Source of the DNA: Winogradskyella marina | GTDB taxonomy: Bacteria > Bacteroidota > Bacteroidia > Flavobacteriales > Flavobacteriaceae | NCBI RefSeq assembly: GCF_015645385.1 | Contig: NZ_JADOET010000006.1 | Coordinates: forward strand, 1 to 64,000 | Length of the DNA stretch: 64,000 bases | Reading direction: 5' to 3' | In this document: one piece after another, positions 8,426 to 17,043 of the stretch | Layout of the letters: every line of letters starts with the position of its first letter | Position numbering within the stretch: the stretch's first letter is position 1 | The notes under the pieces: generated by a model | What the model was told of the DNA's origin: nothing | What the model saw: only the letters and a program-made list of their open reading frames with translations | The model's database searches: none | Made by a program: the position numbers and the translations under genes

Positions 8426-9289
8426 ATGAAAAAATTAATGTTATTAAGTGTATGCTCAATGGTGTTTTTAGCATCATGTGTGTCTAAAAAAGATTACTTA
8501 GCCCTTGAAGCACAACAAAAAGAGACCCAAGATTTATTAAATACTGCAACCGTTAAACTAAATAGTTGTTTATCTGATGTTGCTGCAGCTAATGCTAGAG
8601 TGGAAACTATGAAAGATCAATTAGCAGATTTGCGTAAAGCTAATCAGGATTTAATTGATACAAAAGGTGATTTAACTATCTTAACTAAAAAAGGATCTGA
8701 AAATCTTGAAAAGTCTTTAGAAAGTTTAAAGGAACGTGACTTAAAAATCACAAGATTACAAGATGCTTTAACAAAAAAGGATAGTGTAACCCTTGCTGTT
8801 GTTACGAGTCTTAAAAAAGCTGTTGGAATCAATGATCCTGATATTGAAATTAATGTAGAAAAAGGTGTTGTATTTATTTCTATTGCAGATAAGTTATTAT
8901 TCAAAAGTGGTAGTTATAATGTAACTAGTAGAGCTAAAGAAGTTTTAGCTAAAGTTGCTAAGGTAATTAACAGTAAGCCTGATTTTGAAGCTATGGTTGA
9001 GTCTCATACAGATAATGTACCTTATAACAAGCCACCATTAGTTGATAACTGGGATTTAAGTGTAAAACGTGCTACTTCAGTAGTTAGAGTTTTAGAAAAC
9101 TTAGAAGTAAACCCACAACAGTTAATTGCTGCTGGTCGTAGTCACTACGTGCCTTTAGTAGAAAATGATACTGCTCAAAACAAAGCAAAAAACAGACGTA
9201 CTCGTATTGTTGTAATGCCTAAAATTGATCAGTTCTACGAAATGGTAGAAAATGAAATGAAAAATTTGTCTGAAGGAACTGAAGACTAA
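8426..9289 (+). CDS. OmpA-family lipoprotein, peptidoglycan-binding
   Basis: A 287-residue lipoprotein: signal peptide MKKLMLLSVCSMVFLASC with a LASC lipobox (Cys18), a long coiled coil (about residues 25-125), then a C-terminal OmpA domain (about 145-275). The domain has the SHTDNVPY, WDLSVKRA and NRRTRIVV motifs that bind diaminopimelate in peptidoglycan. It probably tethers the outer membrane to the cell wall, like Pal or YiaD. It is monocistronic with its own promoter and a strong terminator. Confidence 0.92.
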   Translation: MKKLMLLSVCSMVFLASCVSKKDYLALEAQQKETQDLLNTATVKLNSCLSDVAAANARVETMKDQLADLRKANQDLIDTKGDLTILTKKGSENLEKSLESLKERDLKITRLQDALTKKDSVTLAVVTSLKKAVGINDPDIEINVEKGVVFISIADKLLFKSGSYNVTSRAKEVLAKVAKVINSKPDFEAMVESHTDNVPYNKPPLVDNWDLSVKRATSVVRVLENLEVNPQQLIAAGRSHYVPLVENDTAQNKAKNRRTRIVVMPKIDQFYEMVENEMKNLSEGTED

Positions 9290-9310
9290 TTTTATAATAT
9301 TTAGATATAA

Positions 9311-9340
9311 AAAAACCCAATGCGTTTGCATTGGGTTTTT
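9311..9340. terminator. Bidirectional intrinsic terminator
   Basis: A perfect 13-bp stem (AAAAACCCAATGC / GCATTGGGTTTTT) with a GTTT loop and flanking A and T runs, lying between the convergent OmpA and VWA genes. It can serve both strands. Confidence 0.92.
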
Positions 9341-9357
9341 TGGTTTTTATAACCTCT

Positions 9358-11445
9358 CTACTTCAGAGTATCGTAAGACTGCACCAATCTAATGAACTCC
9401 GCTCTATAACCATCTTTGTCCACTCCTCTTCCACTTTCTGCCAACTCAATGACTTTTGATGTTGATGCATTATTAAAGTATTTAGAAGTTCTCAGTTGCA
9501 TACCGAATAATGCCACAGCTGATGCAAAATTCATATCATCAGAAGCCTCCACTATTTTAGTATCTTGAACATGCACCATTTCAATACTCTTGTCTTCATT
9601 TGGTTTTTTATACCTGAATTTTACCGTAAATAATTCATCTTCGTAATTAGAGGTAACTTCAGACTTTGTGTATTTTAATTTTGCCACTTTTTTTAAGTAA
9701 TCACTTTTAATACCGACAGGAATTATCTCATACAAGGCTGTAACTGTATGACCACTTCCTAATTCCCCAGCATCTTTGGTATCATCTACAAAATCTTCAT
9801 CGGCTAATAATCTATTTTCGTAGCCTATTAACCTATAAGCTTGAACTTTCTTAGGATTAAACTCTACTTGAATTTTTACATCCTTTGCAATCGTGAAAAG
9901 TGTTCCTCCAAATTCTTTACCAAACACCTTTTGTGCTTCTTGCATATTATCTATATAAGCATGATTACCATTGCCTTTATCAGCTAAAACTTCTAACTTT
10001 GAATCTTTATAATTGCCGTAACCAAATCCTAAAACGGATAAGAATACTCCAGATTTTCGTTTTTCTTCAATTAGGGTTTTCATATCATTATCACTTGAAG
10101 CTCCCACATTAAAATCTCCATCTGTAGCTAAGATGACACGATTATTTCCATTCTTTTTGAAATTCTTTTCGGCTAATTTATAAGCTAATTCAATACCTGC
10201 ACCACCAGCAGTTGAACCTCCTGAACTTAAATTATTTAATGCCGTTAAAATGGCTTCTTTGTTATTGCCAGACGTAGGTTCTAAGACCACACCTGCAGCA
10301 CCAGCATAAACCACAATAGATACCTTATCTTTTTCCCGAAGTTGATTAACCAACAATTTAAATGCACTTTTTAATAATGGTAATTTGTTCTGTGAACGCA
10401 TTGAACCAGACACATCTATTAAGAAGGTTAAGTTAGATGCTGGTAGTTCGGCATTGTCATAAGTTTTACCTTGTAACCCAATTCTAACCAATTGTGTGTC
10501 TTTGTGCCAAGGTGTTGTTACAACTTCAGTATTAATGGAAAAAGGATGTTCATCGGTTGGTTGCGGATAATTATAATTGAAGTAATTCACCATCTCTTCG
10601 AGCTTTACAGCATTTGCAGGAATGGTTTCTCCATTGTTTATCATACGTCTTACATTACTATAACCAGCTTTATCTACGTCTATCGAAAACGTTGAAAGTG
10701 CAGCAAGATTAGTTCGCTTAAAAGCATTCTCTTCAATTTGAGTGTATGATTCGTTCAAAAAATTATCTATGTCTTCAAAATTAACCTTGTTTTTATGGCC
10801 TTTGGTTCTTAAGATGATTACACCTTTGGTTCCTTTATAACCGAAAACAGCTTTGCCTTGACTCGCATTAATGATTTCAATATGCTTAATTTTATCTGCA
10901 TTAATATTTCTAAACTCACTTTCGGAAATTGGTGCTCCGTTTAAAATATAAAGCGGTTCTTTTGAATTGATTGAAGTCACACCTCTGATAACTACATTTG
11001 GTGAAGACCTTTGTGTTACGTTTGAATGTGTGACTGAAACTCCTGTTGCCTTTCCAGAAAGTTTAGAGGCTATTGTTGGTCTTGGTTTTACAGCGTGTGT
11101 ATAATTATGTCTGTTAGAAGTTCCGTAACCCATGATAACAACTTCTTCTAATCTGTTATCTGACTTGAGTGCGATATCATAAACTAAAGCAGAACCAATA
11201 GTGACGCTTTGAGGCTTTAAACCAATATATGATGCCACGATTACATCACCAACCTTAACTTTAAGTTTATAATTACCATCAAAATCAGTTTGAGCACCAA
11301 CAGTGCTTCCTTTAATAATGACACTTGCTCCTGGTAATGGCAAACCATCAGCTGCAGTTGTTATAGTTCCTGAAATTGTTTTTTCTTGAGCTATTATGTA
11401 TCCAGAGGATAACATAAAGCATAACATAAGTACTAGATTTTTCAT
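9358..11445 (-). CDS. VWA-domain protein with SusC-like N-terminal and plug-like domains
   Basis: A 695-residue secreted or surface protein. Order: signal peptide (MKNLVLMLCFMLSSGYIIAQ), a carboxypeptidase-regulatory-like beta sandwich (about 23-95, TISGTITTAADGLPLPGASV), a TonB plug-like segment (about 100-215, with VVIRGVTSINSKEPLYILNG), then a YfbK-type N-terminal region and a von Willebrand A domain. The VWA domain has the MIDAS motif DVSGSM (in TFLIDVSGSMRSQNK) and is followed by a DUF3520-type C-terminus. VWA domains bind ligands through a metal ion. No TonB-dependent barrel follows the plug-like region, so it is not a transporter. Closest known type: YfbK-like Bacteroidota proteins of unknown role. 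Confidence 0.85.
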   Translation of the reverse strand: MKNLVLMLCFMLSSGYIIAQEKTISGTITTAADGLPLPGASVIIKGSTVGAQTDFDGNYKLKVKVGDVIVASYIGLKPQSVTIGSALVYDIALKSDNRLEEVVIMGYGTSNRHNYTHAVKPRPTIASKLSGKATGVSVTHSNVTQRSSPNVVIRGVTSINSKEPLYILNGAPISESEFRNINADKIKHIEIINASQGKAVFGYKGTKGVIILRTKGHKNKVNFEDIDNFLNESYTQIEENAFKRTNLAALSTFSIDVDKAGYSNVRRMINNGETIPANAVKLEEMVNYFNYNYPQPTDEHPFSINTEVVTTPWHKDTQLVRIGLQGKTYDNAELPASNLTFLIDVSGSMRSQNKLPLLKSAFKLLVNQLREKDKVSIVVYAGAAGVVLEPTSGNNKEAILTALNNLSSGGSTAGGAGIELAYKLAEKNFKKNGNNRVILATDGDFNVGASSDNDMKTLIEEKRKSGVFLSVLGFGYGNYKDSKLEVLADKGNGNHAYIDNMQEAQKVFGKEFGGTLFTIAKDVKIQVEFNPKKVQAYRLIGYENRLLADEDFVDDTKDAGELGSGHTVTALYEIIPVGIKSDYLKKVAKLKYTKSEVTSNYEDELFTVKFRYKKPNEDKSIEMVHVQDTKIVEASDDMNFASAVALFGMQLRTSKYFNNASTSKVIELAESGRGVDKDGYRAEFIRLVQSYDTLK

Positions 11446-11531
11446 AATAGTTGATTTATAAGTTTATGTAAACCTATAAACAAACACTACTATGTAAAAC
11501 CAATAATGAGTAAACGACCTATTTGAATGAG

Positions 11532-12617
11532 TTAAGCCCCTAAAATAGCTTTTATCGTTTTTTTACGTTGAATTTTACCATTAACGGTTTCCGAAAACTT
11601 ATCTACAGTATAAATAGTTTTAGGTATTTCAAATTTCTCAACAGTTTTAAGCTCTTTAATAACCTTTAAAATAGCGTCTTTAGATTCTGTTGGATTTTCA
11701 ACAATTAGTATTAGCTTTTCACCGAGAGTAACATCATCTTCTCCTGCGATTATGAAACGCTGTTTAATAACAGGCTGTAGTTTGTCTTCAATTTGTTCTG
11801 GAAACAACTTTACTCCACCAGAATTTATCACATTATCATAACGACCAAGCAATTTAAAGCTAGTTTCTGAATTTAATTCAACAATATCGTTAGTAATTAA
11901 AGCCTCTTCTACTAGTTTTGGTGCATGAATAATTAAACAATTTCTATCGTCTTGTTCAAATTTCACATTCTGTAAAGCGTTAAAATACTGCTCCTTTTCT
12001 GCAGATTTAGATTGTAATCTCCTAACAGCAACATGGGTTACAGTTTCTGTCATACCATAGGTTTCAAAAAACTTAGGTTCGCAATGCGCAATGCGTTCTA
12101 AAAGTGGCTTAGTCACTTTAGAGCCACCAACAATAATTGTTTTTATGTTGTAAATATAATTAAGTGTATGTTTTAACTGTAACGGAACCATAGCACAGAA
12201 ATCATACGATTTTTCATAGTCAAAAATGGGTTGTGCAGATGGCTCAACAAAATCAATTTCTAAACCCAAAACTAAAGCACGTACAAACATCATTTTACCT
12301 GCTATAAAATGACTTGGTAAGCAATGTAAAGCTTTATCGCCTGGCTCTAAACCGAAAAAATTACCTGTAGCAATGGCCGAATTAACCATAGCTTGTTTCA
12401 TGAGTTTAATTTCCTTAGGAACACCTGTAGAACCCGAAGTGGTTACATATAAAAAATCTTTGTTATTTAACCAATCGATTAAAAAATTTCCAGTGACTTT
12501 TTCATAAGGTTCTCCTTCTTTTATAAGACTATAAGCAACTTCCTTTAATTCTTCATGACTAAAGTGAAGTCCATTAAACTTAAAACGGTTGTGTACTTTG
12601 TTGTATTCTGGTGTCAT
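11532..12617 (-). CDS. menE: o-Succinylbenzoate-CoA ligase
   Basis: A 361-residue ANL-superfamily enzyme that adenylates o-succinylbenzoate and joins it to CoA in menaquinone synthesis. It has the P-loop-like signature TTSGSTGVPKE (59-69), the ETYGMTETVTHVA motif, and GRYDNVINSGGVKLFPEQIE with NGKIQRK near the C-terminus carrying the catalytic lysine region. It is shorter than the roughly 450-residue E. coli enzyme, which is usual for Bacteroidota MenE. It lies 2 bp downstream of the CPBP protease gene, which overlaps menC, so the three form one operon. Confidence 0.92.
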   Translation of the reverse strand: MTPEYNKVHNRFKFNGLHFSHEELKEVAYSLIKEGEPYEKVTGNFLIDWLNNKDFLYVTTSGSTGVPKEIKLMKQAMVNSAIATGNFFGLEPGDKALHCLPSHFIAGKMMFVRALVLGLEIDFVEPSAQPIFDYEKSYDFCAMVPLQLKHTLNYIYNIKTIIVGGSKVTKPLLERIAHCEPKFFETYGMTETVTHVAVRRLQSKSAEKEQYFNALQNVKFEQDDRNCLIIHAPKLVEEALITNDIVELNSETSFKLLGRYDNVINSGGVKLFPEQIEDKLQPVIKQRFIIAGEDDVTLGEKLILIVENPTESKDAILKVIKELKTVEKFEIPKTIYTVDKFSETVNGKIQRKKTIKAILGA

Positions 12618-12619
12618 AA

Positions 12620-13561
12620 TTAATCAATTATTTTATAATTCTCTTTTGGTGGCTCTTCAACGTTTCCGAATAATTTATCCTTCCAATTAGTCCAGCCGTA
12701 TTTTTTTGAAAGAATTAATAGCATTATAGGATATACAATTAAAACTGGTAATATAATTTCAGAAATTGACCCTAATTCTGGGCTAGATGTATCTTTAAAA
12801 AGCGCATCTGTTTGAAGTGCTGTCCAATCTGCCGTTACTAATAACGAAGCAATTAAATTGTTCCCTAAGTGAAACCCTAAAGCCAACTCTAAACCTTCAT
12901 CCATCAAGGTCATTATTCCTAAAAGCAATCCAGTTCCAATATAAAAAATCATCATTTTCCAAAATCCAATTGCTCCTACCTCTGGATTTGCACTATGCGC
13001 AACTCCAAACAAAATAGATGTAAAAATTAAAGGAAACCACTTATTTTTAACTAGAACACCAATATGCTGCATTAAATAACCTCTAAAAAGATATTCCTCT
13101 AAACCTATTTGAAATGGAAATAATAATATACTGATGATAAACAGCACTGCAAATTTTCCTGGATTAAATTGAAATACTATTTCAGACGAATCTATATAGT
13201 ACATTAGAAAAAACGTTCCAACCGTATAAATAGTAATCATTAAAAACGAAAACAATATGCGTTTAAAATCAACTTTTAATCGTGTTGTTGTTAATGATAA
13301 AAGACTTCGTTGATGTACAAATTTCACTAACACAAATAAGAGTCCTATCAAAAATGTAAACGGTAACAAGTTGATAGCTAAAACTACATTTGCTGGCAAA
13401 TTCCAGTGATCCATCGCTTTCATTGCAGCTTCTAAATCTGCTGGATCAGCAAACACGTAAAACACAAAATTACTGATAAAAATACCTGCTACTAAAACCG
13501 TTGTTAATATAAACATCCAAAGTTCACGCTGACCTTTATAAGCTTGTTGAATATAATTCAT
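12620..13561 (-). CDS. CPBP-family intramembrane glutamic protease
   Basis: A 313-residue polytopic membrane protein of the CAAX protease/bacteriocin-processing (Abi) family. The catalytic motifs are EEYLFR (Glu155, Glu156, Arg160), FGVAH (His189) and the GFHLGNN motif (His231, Asn234/235). The fold is related to Rce1. Its start overlaps the menC stop by 4 bp (ATGA) and menE follows after 2 bp, so it is translationally coupled to menaquinone synthesis genes. Its substrate is unknown; a role in membrane anchoring or turnover of pathway enzymes would be speculation. Confidence 0.88.
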   Translation of the reverse strand: MNYIQQAYKGQRELWMFILTTVLVAGIFISNFVFYVFADPADLEAAMKAMDHWNLPANVVLAINLLPFTFLIGLLFVLVKFVHQRSLLSLTTTRLKVDFKRILFSFLMITIYTVGTFFLMYYIDSSEIVFQFNPGKFAVLFIISILLFPFQIGLEEYLFRGYLMQHIGVLVKNKWFPLIFTSILFGVAHSANPEVGAIGFWKMMIFYIGTGLLLGIMTLMDEGLELALGFHLGNNLIASLLVTADWTALQTDALFKDTSSPELGSISEIILPVLIVYPIMLLILSKKYGWTNWKDKLFGNVEEPPKENYKIID

Positions 13562-14592
13562 ATACTAAAATTCCAATTCTCTTTTAAATCGTAATACAAA
13601 GTTCCGTTATTTACACGTAATGGAGAAGAAAAATTGTTAGTAAATAAACTGCCAGTTCCTAAACCTTGAGGCATTGTATTTTTTAATGTATAGGTCCATT
13701 GCGAAATAGCATTTAAACCAATATTACTTTCTAAAGCGCTGGTTATCCACCAATTAATATTTAAACTTTCTGCAATGTTAATCCATTGTTGACTTCCTGT
13801 AAAACCACCAACTAAACTTGGTTTCAAAATAATGTACTGCGGTTTTATAGTTTGAAGTAATTCTTGTTTATTCTCTTCTAAAAAAACACCAATTAATTCT
13901 TCATCTAAAGCAATAGGCAACGGAGTGTCTTCACAAAGTTTTGCCATTGCATCAAATTGTTTTGGTTTAATGGGTTGCTCTATGGAATGTAATTGGTATT
14001 CCGACAGTTGATGTAATTTTTCTAGAGCATCCTTAGGTGAAAATGCACCATTAGCATCTACTCTAAGTTCAATGTCAGACACTGAAAACTCTTTTCGGAT
14101 AGATTTTAAAATATCTAACTCCGTTTGAAAATCAATCGCTCCAATTTTTAATTTAATACAATCAAACCCTGTTTCAATTTTTTCTTTGATTTGAGTGCGC
14201 ATAAAATCGTCATCACCCATCCAAACTAAACCATTTATAGGAATGCCTTGGGTTCCTTTTGTAAAATCTGAAGGAAACAATTCAAATTGATTTTTACTTT
14301 CTAATGACTTAAAAGCCGTTTCCAATCCAAATTGAATACTTGGAAATTCAATTAATTCAGTTAAAAGGTTTTCTAAACCAAAATGAATGTTATGACATGT
14401 CCATTTCAATTGATCTTCAAAATCGGGTCTATCATCAATAGATAAGCCTCGTAAAATACCACATTCCCCTACTCCAGTTTTACCGTCGTTTTCTAACACA
14501 ATAAACCATGTTTCTTTTGTGGTCATTACGCCTCTCGAGGTGCCACTTGGACGTTTAAAGTTTAGAATATATTTATGGTAGCTTGCTTTCAT
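13558..14592 (-). CDS. menC: o-Succinylbenzoate synthase
   Basis: An enolase-superfamily enzyme that dehydrates SHCHC to o-succinylbenzoate. Visible motifs are CIKLKIG (the KxK catalytic base), LRVDANGAF and IEQP and LDEEL (Mg ligands Asp, Glu, Asp), and ILKPSLVGG (second lysine). I place the start at 14592 (MKASYHKYILNFKRPSG), the usual family N-terminus; ATGs at 14595 and 14604 are alternatives. A TAnnTTTG box on the minus strand at 14602-14609 leaves almost no leader and argues against 14604. First gene of menC-CPBP-menE. Confidence 0.92.
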   Translation of the reverse strand: MKASYHKYILNFKRPSGTSRGVMTTKETWFIVLENDGKTGVGECGILRGLSIDDRPDFEDQLKWTCHNIHFGLENLLTELIEFPSIQFGLETAFKSLESKNQFELFPSDFTKGTQGIPINGLVWMGDDDFMRTQIKEKIETGFDCIKLKIGAIDFQTELDILKSIRKEFSVSDIELRVDANGAFSPKDALEKLHQLSEYQLHSIEQPIKPKQFDAMAKLCEDTPLPIALDEELIGVFLEENKQELLQTIKPQYIILKPSLVGGFTGSQQWINIAESLNINWWITSALESNIGLNAISQWTYTLKNTMPQGLGTGSLFTNNFSSPLRVNNGTLYYDLKENWNFSI

Positions 14593-14601
14593 CATAGAAA
14601 T

Positions 14602-14609
14602 CAAAAATA
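14602..14609 (-). promoter_or_regulatory. -7 box for menC operon, nearly leaderless
   Basis: On the minus strand this reads TATTTTTG, a perfect TAnnTTTG, ending 6-9 bp before the menC start codons at 14595/14592. The transcript would be leaderless or nearly so. No clear TTG -33 element. Confidence 0.4.
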
Positions 14610-14650
14610 CTTAAATATTTTCGTAAATTAGAGCTCAAATAACAACTCTA

Positions 14651-15544
14651 ATGCCCGATTTTCCTAATATCATTCTTTATGCCATTCCATTTTTTATATT
14701 GGCTATGATATTAGAATTATATGTCACTACAAAACAACACATTAACACCTACGAAACTAAAGATGCCTTCTCATCTATAGCCATGGGATTAGGTAATGTG
14801 GTAGTGGGTTTTGCCAGTAAAGCTGTAGTAATATTAGTATTCTTTTGGGTCTATGACAACTTTAGGTTGTTTACAATTCCTGTAGCTTGGTGGTCGTTTT
14901 TACTGATATTTTTCGCAGACGACTTTGCCTATTATTGGTTTCATCGTGTGTCGCACGAATGTCGTTTATTTTGGGCATCACATGTGGTTCATCACTCTTC
15001 AGAACATTATAATTTAAGTACAGCGTTGCGACAAACCTGGTCTGGTGGCTTTTATACGTTTATATTTTGGCTTTGGTTACCGTTGTTAGGATTTCATCCT
15101 GCTATGATATTGTTACAGATGTCTATTAGTTTACTGTATCAATTCTGGATTCATACTGAAGCGATAAACAAAATGCCAAAATGGTTTGAAGCGGTTTTTA
15201 ATACACCTTCACATCATAGAGTGCATCATGGTAGTAACCCAATTTATTTAGATCGCAATCATGCCGGAATATTGATTATTTGGGATCGATTATTTGGAAC
15301 ATTTCAACCAGAACTAGCTGACGAAAAAGTAACCTATGGTTTAGTTACAAATATTAAAAGCTACAACCCTATTAAAATTGCCTTTATGGAATGGTGGCAA
15401 CTCTTAAAAGATGCCTTTACAGGAAAAATGTCTTTAAAAGACCGCCTACTCTACCTTTTTAAACCACCAGGTTGGAAACATGATGGAAGTGGTAAAGTTA
15501 GCGATGATTTGCGCGATGAATGGTTACGCTCAATGAAAAAGTAA
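14651..15544 (+). CDS. Sterol desaturase/fatty-acid hydroxylase family di-iron membrane protein
   Basis: A 297-residue membrane protein with four hydrophobic segments and the histidine clusters of the FA_hydroxylase family: HRVSH (98-102), HVVHHSSEH (111-119), His168 and HHRVHH (188-193). These ligate a di-iron centre that uses O2 to hydroxylate or desaturate a lipid chain. The substrate is unknown; carotenoid, fatty acid and hopanoid-type substrates are all known in the family. The next gene is an SDR oxidoreductase 22 bp downstream in the same direction, suggesting sequential oxidation of one substrate. Confidence 0.88.
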   Translation: MPDFPNIILYAIPFFILAMILELYVTTKQHINTYETKDAFSSIAMGLGNVVVGFASKAVVILVFFWVYDNFRLFTIPVAWWSFLLIFFADDFAYYWFHRVSHECRLFWASHVVHHSSEHYNLSTALRQTWSGGFYTFIFWLWLPLLGFHPAMILLQMSISLLYQFWIHTEAINKMPKWFEAVFNTPSHHRVHHGSNPIYLDRNHAGILIIWDRLFGTFQPELADEKVTYGLVTNIKSYNPIKIAFMEWWQLLKDAFTGKMSLKDRLLYLFKPPGWKHDGSGKVSDDLRDEWLRSMKK

Positions 15545-15566
15545 GACCTAGAAAAACAGTAGTTAT

Positions 15567-16358
15567 ATGACATTTGAAAATAAAGTTGTTTGGATTACAG
15601 GTGCTTCAAGTGGCATTGGTAAAGCCTTAGCGCTACAATTAGCAGAACAGAATTGTAAGTTAATTTTGTCTGCAAGACGTGAAGCCGTATTGTTAGAGGT
15701 TAAAGCTAAATGTTCGAATGCTAAATCTATTGAAATTCTTCCTTTTGATTTGGCGGACTATTTAAATATGACTCCAATCGCGGAAAAAGCACTATCATTT
15801 TTTGGTCAGGTAGATATCCTTATAAACAATGGTGGTATAAGTCAACGATCATTAATCATTGATACAGACATTTTAGTAGATAAGAAGCTTATGGAGATTG
15901 ATTACCTCGGTACGATTGCCTTATCTAAAGCCCTATTACCTCATTTTATAGAAAAGCAATCTGGTCATTTTGTTACCGTTACAAGCCTTATGGGTAAATT
16001 TAGTTCCCCTTATCGTTCAGCATATTGTGGTGCTAAACATGCCTTGCATGGATTTTTTGATGCTTTGCGATTAGAACATGATAAAAACGCTATAAAAGTC
16101 ACGATGATTTGCCCGGGTTTTGTAAACACCAATGTGGCTAAAAATGCTTTAACTGGTGATGGTTCTACCCAAAGCACACAAGATAAAGCCACGGAAAACG
16201 GATTAGAAGTTTCAGAATTTGCGAAACGAATGCTTAAGGCAATTAAAAAAGAAAAGTTTGAAGCTTATATTGGAAAAAGTGAAACGATGGGAGTTTATCT
16301 AAAACGTTTTTTTCCACGATTACTTCACAAGGTTATATTGAAGAGCAACGTGACTTAA
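15567..16358 (+). CDS. Short-chain dehydrogenase/reductase
   Basis: A 263-residue classical SDR. It has the NAD(P)-binding TGASSGIG (11-18), an NNGG segment (87-90), and the catalytic Ser140, Tyr153 and Lys157 (YCGAK). Arg37-Arg38 (SARREA) after the second strand suggests preference for NADPH. It probably acts with the upstream di-iron enzyme on an alcohol/ketone lipid intermediate (inference from spacing). The C-terminus (FFPRLLHKVILKS) is typical of DHRS7-like members. It ends 2 bp from the convergent broken RluA gene. Confidence 0.88.
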   Translation: MTFENKVVWITGASSGIGKALALQLAEQNCKLILSARREAVLLEVKAKCSNAKSIEILPFDLADYLNMTPIAEKALSFFGQVDILINNGGISQRSLIIDTDILVDKKLMEIDYLGTIALSKALLPHFIEKQSGHFVTVTSLMGKFSSPYRSAYCGAKHALHGFFDALRLEHDKNAIKVTMICPGFVNTNVAKNALTGDGSTQSTQDKATENGLEVSEFAKRMLKAIKKEKFEAYIGKSETMGVYLKRFFPRLLHKVILKSNVT

Positions 16359-16360
16359 TT

Positions 16361-17029
16361 TTACATAGAATTAAATTTCCAATACTTGTTATTTGGTAAA
16401 GGTGCTTCAAAAGTGTTTATTTTATTCGTATTTGAATCTTTGTATGAAATTTTCCACGCATGAAGACAAACAGCTAAAGGAAAATAGCTTTCACCAGATC
16501 CATATTTATCATCACCAATAATAGGCAATCCAATATGTGCCAATTGTGCTCTTATCTGATGAAATCGTCCTGTTTTTGGCCTTACTTCTAAAAGATAACC
16601 ATGTTCATTTTGATCAATTACTTTATAAGACAACATACAGTCTAAAGTGCCTTTTGATTTTGATGGCACAATATCTGCTCGTTTTTACTTATTATTTTTC
16701 ACAAGGAAATTAACTAAGTTGCCCTTGTTTTTTTCAGGTTTATTCTTAACAATGGCTAAGTACGTTTTTCTTACTTTTCTACTACTAAACAACGTATTAA
16801 AGGTAACAAGAATACTCTTCTTCTTAGCAAATATAAGCACACCACTTGTGACTCGATCTAAGCGATGAATAACACCAACATAGGGCTTTCGCTTGGTTTT
16901 TAAGAAGTGGTCGAACACCTGATTTTCTACGGTATGCTTTTCGTACGGACTTTTTTCAGTAATGAGTCCTGCTGATTTATTAACTACGATATAATCGTTA
17001 GTTTCCTCAATAACGTCAAGGTTTGGCAT
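16361..17029 (-). pseudogene. RluA-family pseudouridine synthase with in-frame stop
   Basis: The two open pieces 16685-17029 and 16361-16669 lie in the same reading frame, separated only by a TAA at codon 115. Together they make a complete RluA/RluC-like enzyme of about 222 codons. The first piece has the catalytic HRLDR (Asp58); the second has the conserved GRFHQIRAQLAHIGLPIIGDDKYG. The intervening codons (KRADIVPSKSKG) read smoothly, so a single sense codon such as CAA, GAA or AAA seems to have become TAA. Either this copy is inactivated or the base is wrong. An intact paralogue lies at 48107-48808. Known family role: isomerising specific uridines of rRNA or tRNA. Confidence 0.85.
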
Positions 17030-17043
17030 TAATATAGACTTTA

